Assembly: GCA_021152595.1 (NCBI GenBank)
Contig: JAGKVC010000017.1
Span: forward strand, 1 to 43,442
Origin: Clostridia bacterium
GTDB taxonomy: Bacteria; Bacillota; Clostridia; Oscillospirales; Ruminococcaceae
DNA length: 43,442 nucleotides
Direction of reading: 5' to 3'
The translations under genes were made by a program, and so were the position numbers. A model generated the notes under the pieces. That model was not told the DNA's origin. It worked only from the letters and a program-made list of their open reading frames with translations, and did not search any database. Positions 38,432-43,442 of the stretch are shown one piece after another. Numbering within the stretch: the first letter of the stretch is position 1; each line of letters opens with the position of its first letter.

Positions 38432-39052
38432 ATGGAAAAAGATCAAACACAATCGAAGAATATGCAGGATCGCATGGAGAATATTGCGCGTGTGCAGGAG
38501 CAGCTCGAGGCGGAAGGTTATCAGATGAAGGACGAGACCTTTCCGGCACTGACTGCCAATCTGATGATCTTTGCAACCGGCGTTCCGATCAGCATTCTGC
38601 TGGGCGCGGTGTATCTGCTGGTGCAGCGGAAAAATGCGCTGAATGTTTTTACCTGCAACTGGAAGCTGGTGCTGCTGGCGCTGCTGATTTCGGTTCCGGT
38701 GCATGAATTTCTGCACGGGCTCGGGTTTGTCAGGACGTGCCGCGAGAAGTGGAAAAGCATCGGCTTCGGATTTCAGCTCAAATCGCTGATGCCCTATTGC
38801 TTCTGCAAAGAGGCGCTCAGCATCGGCGCTTATCTGTTCGGTGCGCTGCTCCCCTGCACGGTGCTCGGGCTGATTCCTTCCGTTATTGCGATTGCGGCGA
38901 ATCTTCCGGCGGTCTTTCTGTTCGGGATTCTCAACATTCTCATTGCATCCGGTGATCTGACGATCGTACTGCGGCTGCTGCGCTATATCGGCAAGGATGT
39001 CCGGATTTTCGATCATCCGGTTAAATGCGGCAGCATTGTATTCCTGAAATAA
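38432..39052 (+). CDS. DUF3267 family membrane protein (putative zincin peptidase)
   Basis: 206 residues with four or so membrane segments. HEFLH (residues 91-95) is an HExxH zinc-binding motif at the end of a hydrophobic segment, as in intramembrane-type metallopeptidases. The C-terminal IASGDLTIVLRLLRYIGKDVRIFDHPVKCG matches the DUF3267 pattern, in which the Asp of DHP may be a third ligand. Peptidase activity has not been shown for the family as far as I know. TTTGGAG lies about 7 nt upstream of the ATG at 38432. It begins 42 nt after the leucine-rich-repeat gene and ends at a bidirectional terminator. Confidence 0.85.
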   Translation: MEKDQTQSKNMQDRMENIARVQEQLEAEGYQMKDETFPALTANLMIFATGVPISILLGAVYLLVQRKNALNVFTCNWKLVLLALLISVPVHEFLHGLGFVRTCREKWKSIGFGFQLKSLMPYCFCKEALSIGAYLFGALLPCTVLGLIPSVIAIAANLPAVFLFGILNILIASGDLTIVLRLLRYIGKDVRIFDHPVKCGSIVFLK

Positions 39053-39056
39053 AAAG

Positions 39057-39089
39057 AACGTGTCAGGTTTTGCGCCTGACACGTTTTTT
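39057..39089. terminator. Bidirectional terminator between convergent genes
   Basis: AACGTGTCAGG pairs with CCTGACACGTT over 11 bp with a 7-nt loop. A-rich sequence stands on the left and TTTTTT on the right, so it can stop the DUF3267 gene from the left and surE from the right. Confidence 0.92.
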
Positions 39090-39093
39090 ATGC

Positions 39094-39810
39094 TTATTGA
39101 ATATTCGCAGCAATGCCGATCGAGACAAAATTCTCGACAACGGCGCGGAAATCGGTATCGGGCTCGGCGTCCTCGTTGTAATCGCCCTCGACCATCAGCC
39201 GGAGACCGCCGTTCGGGAGCTGCGCCTGCACGTTGTAGTGATCGCGGTAGAACATGCCGCGCGAGACCTTGCGGTTCCGGAGAATCCCCTTGCATTCCGC
39301 GAGCTTGCAGCCGGGAAAATTGACATTGAGGATCTCGCCCTCTGCCGGATGCAGCCCGATCAGTTCTGCGAGCACCGCATCGAGATAGGCGTCCGTGACC
39401 TCGTGACAGGGGCATGCCTGTTCGGAGAGCGCAATCGAGGGATAGCCCTGAAATGAGCCCTCAAACGCGCCGCCTGCTGTCGCGGAATACTGGATATCCG
39501 AAGCGACATTGTAGCCGTAATTGATGCCGGAGAGCACGAGGTCGGGCTTTTGCGGCATGATGTTCAGGCTGCCAACGCGGACGCAGTCGCCCGGGGTACC
39601 GCTGCACGAGAACGCATGCACGCCTTCCACAGGGAAATCATGCGGAAAGACGTCGATGTAGGTATGGAGCGTGATGCTGTGTGAGGCGGCGCTGCGCTGC
39701 GAATCCGGCGCGACCACCCACACCTCGCCGTATTTCTGTGCGGCAGCCGCCAGCCGGATCAGACCGTCCGCCGCGATGCCGTCGTCGTTGGTAATCAGTA
39801 TTCTGCGCAT
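39094..39810 (-). CDS. surE: 5'/3'-nucleotidase SurE
   Basis: 238 residues. SurE proteins are metal-dependent phosphatases that remove phosphate from nucleoside monophosphates and some polyphosphates. The N-terminus MRRILITNDDGIAADG holds the metal ligands Asp9 and Asp10. VVAPDSQRSAASHSIT supplies the conserved Ser, and PDLVLSGINYGYNVASDIQYSATAGGAFEG the conserved Asn. GGGAG lies about 8 nt upstream of the ATG. It has its own extended -10 promoter and converges with the DUF3267 gene. Confidence 0.97.
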   Translation of the reverse strand: MRRILITNDDGIAADGLIRLAAAAQKYGEVWVVAPDSQRSAASHSITLHTYIDVFPHDFPVEGVHAFSCSGTPGDCVRVGSLNIMPQKPDLVLSGINYGYNVASDIQYSATAGGAFEGSFQGYPSIALSEQACPCHEVTDAYLDAVLAELIGLHPAEGEILNVNFPGCKLAECKGILRNRKVSRGMFYRDHYNVQAQLPNGGLRLMVEGDYNEDAEPDTDFRAVVENFVSIGIAANIQ

Positions 39811-39836
39811 AGTTTTCTCCCTTCGCTTGATGCCTC

Positions 39837-39865
39837 ATTATACCACATTGCAGCGTAAAACGCAA
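39837..39865 (-). promoter_or_regulatory. surE promoter
   Basis: On the minus strand TTGCGT (39865-39860), 17 nt ending TGG, TATAAT (39842-39837). It lies about 27 nt upstream of the surE start, next to family 1 repeat copy F. Confidence 0.8.
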
Positions 39866-39870
39866 TGGAT

Positions 39871-39996
39871 GAAAATGAGAAATTTGAAATTAGAAATTAG
39901 AAATTGCGGTATCGCCTGCGGCGATGATTTATAAAATTGTCCGCGCAAGCGGACACGATAATTTCTCATTTCTCATTTCTCATTTCTAATTTTTTT
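39871..39996. repeat. Family 1 intergenic repeat, copy F
   Basis: A GAAATTAGAAATTAGAAATT arm, ATCGCCTGCGGCGAT in the GCGGT...GATTT frame, GTCCGCGCAAGCGGAC as second palindrome, and a TCTCATTTCTCATTTC arm ending in seven T. It fills the space between the divergent surE and MATE promoters, 5-6 nt from each. Confidence 0.85.
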
Positions 39997-40000
39997 GCGG

Positions 40001-40029
40001 TTGACTTTTTTGCGGTTTTATGGTTTAAT
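40001..40029 (+). promoter_or_regulatory. Promoter of the MATE transporter gene
   Basis: TTGACT (40001-40006), 17 nt ending TGG, TTTAAT (40024-40029), directly after repeat copy F and about 35 nt before the start codon. Confidence 0.75.
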
Positions 40030-40063
40030 AGAGACTGTACGATTTTACTCAAAAGGTGATTTT

Positions 40064-41443
40064 ATGAAGCAAAACCCCGTATACAAGCGCGCACTGACGC
40101 TTGCTGTGCCGATTATGATTCAGAACGGCATCTCGAATGCGGTCGGACTGGTCGATCATGTGATGGTCGGCAGCCGCGGCACCGAGGCGATGACCGCTGT
40201 CTCGATTATCAGTCAGCTCTTGTTTGTGTTTTATCTTGCGATTTTCGGCGGACTTTCCGGTCCGGGCATCTATACGGCGCAGTTTCACGGCTCCGGCGAT
40301 CTTGAGGGCGTGCGGCACAGCTTCCGGCTCAAGGCGCTGATCTCCGCGGTCTGTACGTTCAGCGGCATGCTGATCCTCTGGCTTCTGCGCACGCAGCTCA
40401 TCGGGCTGTATCTGCACGGCGAAAGCAGCGAGGTCGATCCGGTGCTGACAACGGACTATGCGCTGCAATATCTCGCAATTATGCTGCTCGGACTGCCTGC
40501 AAACGGCATCACACAGACCTATGCAAGCACGCTGCGCGAAACCGGCGACAGCGTCAAGCCGATGGCAGCAGGCATTGCCTCGGTCGTGACGGATGTCGTG
40601 CTGAATTATCTGCTGATCTACGGCAAATTCGGCTTTCCGGCGCTCGGCGTCTCCGGTGCGGCGATTGCAACCGTCATTGCAAGATTCATTGAGATGGGCA
40701 TGCTGGTGATCTGGGCGCATGCAAAATCCGAAGCGCATCCGTTCCTCGCAGGCATCTGGAAGACGTTTCGCATTCCGGCGGAGATCCGTGCAAAGATGCT
40801 GCGCAAGAGCATCCCGATTTTCTGCAATGAGTTCCTCTGGGCAGGCGCTGTCGCCGCGCTGACGCAGTGCTATTCGGTGCGCGGACTGCATATTGTCGCC
40901 GGACTCAATATCTCGAATGCGCTCTGCAATCTGCTGAATGTGGTATTTGTAGCGCTCGGGCATGCGGTCGGCATCCTGATCGGGCAGACGCTCGGCGCAG
41001 GGAAATATGAGCAGGCAAAGCGCGATGCATTCTCGCTGACATGGTTCAGCGGTCTGCTCTGCGTCGGGCTGACGGTGATTCTCTTTCTGCTCTCCCCCGT
41101 CTTCCCCCATGCCTACGATACAACGGAGAATGTCCGCAGCCTTGCGACAATGTTCATCCGGCTGACGGCGCTGTTCTTTCCGGTGCAGGGTGTGCTGAAT
41201 GCGCTCTATTTCACACTTCGCTCCGGCGGCAAAACGCTCGTCACATTCCTCTTTGACAGCGTATTTTCATGGACGATTATGCTGCCGCTGGCGATGCTGC
41301 TCTGCTTCAGAACCGCACTGCCGATCAGTGTGATTTATGCGATCGTGCAGGCGGCGGATCTGATCAAAATTGTAATCGGGCTGATTCTGGTGCGAAAGGG
41401 CATCTGGATCAGCAATCTGGCAGGGAGCGAACAGACTGCCTGA
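40064..41443 (+). CDS. MATE family multidrug/sodium antiporter
   Basis: 459 residues with about twelve membrane segments in two homologous halves, as in the MATE fold. The start YKRALTLAVPIMIQNGISNAVGLVDHVMVG, and YASTLRETGDSVKPM with LNYLLIYGKFGFPALGVSGAAIATVIAR, are typical of the NorM/DinF-type branch. MATE proteins export cationic compounds using Na+ or H+ gradients; the substrate cannot be read here. The ATG at 40064 has AAAAGGTGA 4-5 nt upstream. The frame upstream of it contains the promoter and is not translated. A clear terminator follows. Confidence 0.95.
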   Translation: MKQNPVYKRALTLAVPIMIQNGISNAVGLVDHVMVGSRGTEAMTAVSIISQLLFVFYLAIFGGLSGPGIYTAQFHGSGDLEGVRHSFRLKALISAVCTFSGMLILWLLRTQLIGLYLHGESSEVDPVLTTDYALQYLAIMLLGLPANGITQTYASTLRETGDSVKPMAAGIASVVTDVVLNYLLIYGKFGFPALGVSGAAIATVIARFIEMGMLVIWAHAKSEAHPFLAGIWKTFRIPAEIRAKMLRKSIPIFCNEFLWAGAVAALTQCYSVRGLHIVAGLNISNALCNLLNVVFVALGHAVGILIGQTLGAGKYEQAKRDAFSLTWFSGLLCVGLTVILFLLSPVFPHAYDTTENVRSLATMFIRLTALFFPVQGVLNALYFTLRSGGKTLVTFLFDSVFSWTIMLPLAMLLCFRTALPISVIYAIVQAADLIKIVIGLILVRKGIWISNLAGSEQTA

Positions 41444-41447
41444 CAGC

Positions 41448-41484
41448 AAAAGCGGTGCATGCACAGTGCAGGTGCCGCTTTTTT
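41448..41484 (+). terminator. Intrinsic terminator of the MATE gene
   Basis: AAAAGCGG pairs with CCGCTTTT, with inner TGCA pairing and six T in the tail. It lies 4 nt after the stop codon. Confidence 0.9.
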
Positions 41485-41485
41485 G

Positions 41486-41514
41486 TTGCTTTTCCGGCGC
41501 AGATATGCTATACT
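41486..41514 (+). promoter_or_regulatory. Promoter of the PPOX-rlmD pair
   Basis: TTGCTT (41486-41491), 17 nt ending TGC, TATACT (41509-41514): an extended -10 promoter directly behind the MATE terminator, about 58 nt before the gene. Confidence 0.65.
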
Positions 41515-41571
41515 AGAGGGGAATGATCATGCGCGCCCCTGAAACCGGAACTGAGAAAGGAGAACTCCGCT

Positions 41572-42045
41572 GTGACACACGATGAAATCATGAACCTGAT
41601 CAATCGCTCGCTGTTTGCATCCATCGGCTATACGGATGCGCAGGGCAGACAGAATATCCGCAGGGTGTTCTGCGTCTGGCACAAGGGACTCGGGCGGCAT
41701 CTGATCTCGACGAATACAAGCTCAGAGCATGTGCAGAGCCTGATGCAGCATCCGGACGCATGCCTCTATTTCTCAGATGATGCGACGTTTGAGGGCGTCT
41801 GTCTCTATTGCAGAGCCGCGGCGCATTTTGAACGGGAATATAAGGCGCTGCTCTGGAATGACGGCGATGAAAAATACTATCCGGCAGGCATGGACGATCC
41901 GGATTACTGCATTCTGGAGCTGACTGCGGAGAGCGGCAGATTCTACCGCTTTGACGGCAAGGGCGATCTCTCCAAATCTGATCTGGAAGCCTACGATGCC
42001 GGCAGAGACTACGAAAACGGATACGCAAAACACATGCAGGGATGA
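41572..42045 (+). CDS. Pyridoxamine 5'-phosphate oxidase-fold (PPOX) protein
   Basis: 157 residues with the split-barrel flavin-binding fold pattern: an N-terminal helix (MTHDEIMNLINRSLFASIGYTDAQG), paired strands (RRVFCVWHKGLGRHLISTNTSSEHVQSLMQHPDACLYFSDD) and a C-terminal CILELTAESGRFYRFDGKGD. Members bind FMN, F420 or heme, so the cofactor and substrate are open. The start is GTG 41572, with GAAAGGAG about 9 nt upstream. rlmD follows within 20 nt, so the two are cotranscribed. Confidence 0.85.
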   Translation: MTHDEIMNLINRSLFASIGYTDAQGRQNIRRVFCVWHKGLGRHLISTNTSSEHVQSLMQHPDACLYFSDDATFEGVCLYCRAAAHFEREYKALLWNDGDEKYYPAGMDDPDYCILELTAESGRFYRFDGKGDLSKSDLEAYDAGRDYENGYAKHMQG

Positions 42046-42065
42046 CACCCGAAAGGAGACTGAAC

Positions 42066-43274
42066 ATGAACAGACAGATCATTACCGATCCGCAGACCGG
42101 CGAAAAAAGCTGCCGCTGCTTCAAACGCTGCGGCGGATGTCAGTTACAGGAAACCTATGCTGAGCAGATTCAGCGCAAGCAGGAAAAGGCGGAGCGCATG
42201 CTCTCGAAATTTGCGAAGGTGCGCCCGATTCTCCCGATGGATGAGCCTTATTATTACCGCTGCAAGGTGCAGAATGTCTACGGCAGGGGCAGAGGCGGCG
42301 AGCTGATTTCCGGTATTTTTCAATCGACCGGACAGAAAATGGTCGCCGTCGATGACTGCATGCTCGAGGACCGCCGCGCCGCCCCGATCGTCCAGACGCT
42401 CAAAAAGCTCATGCATGATCTGAAAATCCAGCCCTATGATCTGCGGACGGGGAGCGGTCTGCTCCGGCATACGCTCATCCGGACATCGGTCTCCACGGGC
42501 GAGGTGATGCTCGTGCTGGTGACGGCATCTGCGGTGCTGCCTGCAAAGAAGCATCTGGTCTCCGCGCTGCTGGAGGCGCATCCGGAGCTGACGACCATCG
42601 TGCAGAATATCGCGCCGGACGGGCTTCCGCTGATGCTCGGGGAACGCAGCATCACGCTTGCAGGCAAGGGCTATATCGAGGATGTCCTCTGCGGCTGTCG
42701 CTTCCGGATTTCGCCTGCATCCTTCTATCAGGTCAATCCCGTGCAGACCGAAAAGCTCTATGCGTTTGCGGTCAAAGCGGCGGAGATCAAAAAGGGCGTC
42801 ACGGTGATCGACGCCTACTGCGGCACCGGTACGATCGGCATGATCTGCGCAAAGCACGGCGCGGATGTGATCGGCGTGGAGCTGAACCGCTCCGCCTGCC
42901 GTGATGCCGCCGAGAATGCAAAGCGCAATCAGCTTGCGAATATCCGCTTCTGCAATGAGGATGCCGGAAAATTCATGCAGCGCATGGCGAAAGAGGGCGA
43001 AAGCTGCGATGTTCTGCTGATGGATCCGCCGCGTGCCGGTGCATCGCCTGCATTCCTGCGCGCAGCCGCCGCGATGAAGCCGCAGCGGATTGTCTATGTC
43101 TCCTGCAAGATCGAAACGCTCGAGCGCGACCTCATACAACTGACGCGCTCCGGCTACCGCGTTACTGATATTCAGCCGGTCGATATGTTTCCGCATACCA
43201 CCGGCATTGAGACGGTCTGCGTATTGCAGCGGAAACAGACGGAGCAGCATCGCGGAAGGAATCCGCGAAAATAA
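42066..43274 (+). CDS. rlmD: 23S rRNA (uracil-5-)-methyltransferase, RlmD/RlmCD type
   Basis: 402 residues. It adds a methyl group from S-adenosylmethionine to C5 of a uridine in 23S rRNA. The iron-sulfur site is C16-x5-C22-x2-C25 plus Cys98. The SAM site is DAYCGTGTIGM, DPPRAG is the next motif, and the catalytic nucleophile is Cys347 in VYVSCKIETLERDL. There is no N-terminal TRAM domain, as in the shorter Firmicutes forms. The ATG at 42066 has GAAAGGAG 7 nt upstream; an ATG at 42042 overlaps the stop of the PPOX gene but lacks a ribosome binding site. The exact target uridine (U747, U1939 or both) cannot be told from sequence. Confidence 0.92.
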   Translation: MNRQIITDPQTGEKSCRCFKRCGGCQLQETYAEQIQRKQEKAERMLSKFAKVRPILPMDEPYYYRCKVQNVYGRGRGGELISGIFQSTGQKMVAVDDCMLEDRRAAPIVQTLKKLMHDLKIQPYDLRTGSGLLRHTLIRTSVSTGEVMLVLVTASAVLPAKKHLVSALLEAHPELTTIVQNIAPDGLPLMLGERSITLAGKGYIEDVLCGCRFRISPASFYQVNPVQTEKLYAFAVKAAEIKKGVTVIDAYCGTGTIGMICAKHGADVIGVELNRSACRDAAENAKRNQLANIRFCNEDAGKFMQRMAKEGESCDVLLMDPPRAGASPAFLRAAAAMKPQRIVYVSCKIETLERDLIQLTRSGYRVTDIQPVDMFPHTTGIETVCVLQRKQTEQHRGRNPRK

Positions 43275-43383
43275 TCCTCGAAACGGAAAGACTGTTCCTG
43301 CGTGAGCTGACGCCCGCCGATTGCGGAGCGCTGCTTCGGGCGAACAATGCTAACAACTTAAGGCGCACACGGCGAAGCCGAAA
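43271..43383 (+). pseudogene. GNAT acetyltransferase N-terminal remnant
   Basis: The frame reads IILETERLFLRELTPADC then GALLR, the classic first strand and helix of RimJ/RimL-type GNAT proteins. GGAAGGA stands at 43254-43260 where a ribosome binding site should be, but the codon at the expected start is ATA (43271), not ATG. After about 22 residues the GNAT pattern stops and the frame runs into family 2 repeat DNA (from about 43384). It appears inactivated by a start-codon change and an insertion. The rest of the gene, if kept, lies beyond the window. Confidence 0.6.
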
Positions 43384-43442
43384 TAAAAGTTTTGGTCGAG
43401 CTTTTTCACCGCGCCGTGCGCGGCTCCGTATTGCTAAAGCAT
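43384..43442. repeat. Family 2 hairpin-string repeat at the right edge (partial)
   Basis: ATAAAAGTTTTGGTCGAGC, CACCGCGCCGTGCGCGGC and GCTAAAGCAT match the partial copy at 18533-18590 with paired differences. It is cut by the window end. Confidence 0.75.

Overview
The window reads as a chromosomal segment of a moderately GC-rich Firmicute of the class Clostridia, most like Ruminococcus and its relatives in the Oscillospiraceae. This is inferred from the RpoB/RpoC type, an LL-diaminopimelate aminotransferase, a SpoVAC homologue, strong AAGGAGG-type ribosome binding sites, TTG/GTG starts, and long structured intergenic repeats. I see no rRNA or tRNA gene and no CRISPR array.

Layout. 1-3190: two paralogous ECF sigma factors face away from each other. 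Each overlaps a gene for a membrane-anchored, probable anti-sigma partner. 3477-9581: pgk and tpiA, separated by a four-gene cassette of membrane proteins with TPR-like helical domains and followed by a small membrane protein. 10091-11501 (minus strand): a PadR regulator, a DUF2812 membrane protein and an orphan spoVAC, apparently one operon behind a repeated candidate operator. 11974-16684: six genes for unrecognised multi-pass membrane proteins that fall into three pairs of relatives. 16973-22414: comM/yifB ATPase, a RodA/FtsW protein, a DUF4259-like protein, a small membrane protein and a D-2-hydroxyacid dehydrogenase. 22815-26747: proB-proA and dapL. 27207-28196 (minus): a RepA-like helicase ATPase next to an AT-rich, iteron-like octamer array. 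28845-36733: rpoB-rpoC with their own promoter. 36803-43274: a secreted leucine-rich-repeat protein, a DUF3267 metallopeptidase-like protein, surE, a MATE exporter, a PPOX-fold flavoprotein and an RlmD-type methyltransferase. At the right edge is a broken GNAT acetyltransferase start.

The most unusual content lies between genes. Family 1 has purine/pyrimidine arms around two small palindromes inside GCGGT...GATTT / AAATC...ACCGC frames, and often sits immediately upstream of a promoter. Family 2 is a string of hairpins whose stems differ between copies by compensating changes. Family 3 ends in AATCCGTCGGAGACA; one complete copy has perfect 15-bp terminal inverted repeats, supplies the stop codon of the dehydrogenase gene, and encloses six dyad-symmetric tandem units. 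A further unique element at 25006-25407 has 43-bp perfect inverted ends.

The rpoB leader holds two near-consensus promoters facing each other. The leftward one leads into an intrinsic terminator about 125 nt away, which predicts a small antisense RNA overlapping the rpoB promoter and the first ~30 nt of its transcript. All functions were assigned by reading motifs; no database search was run.
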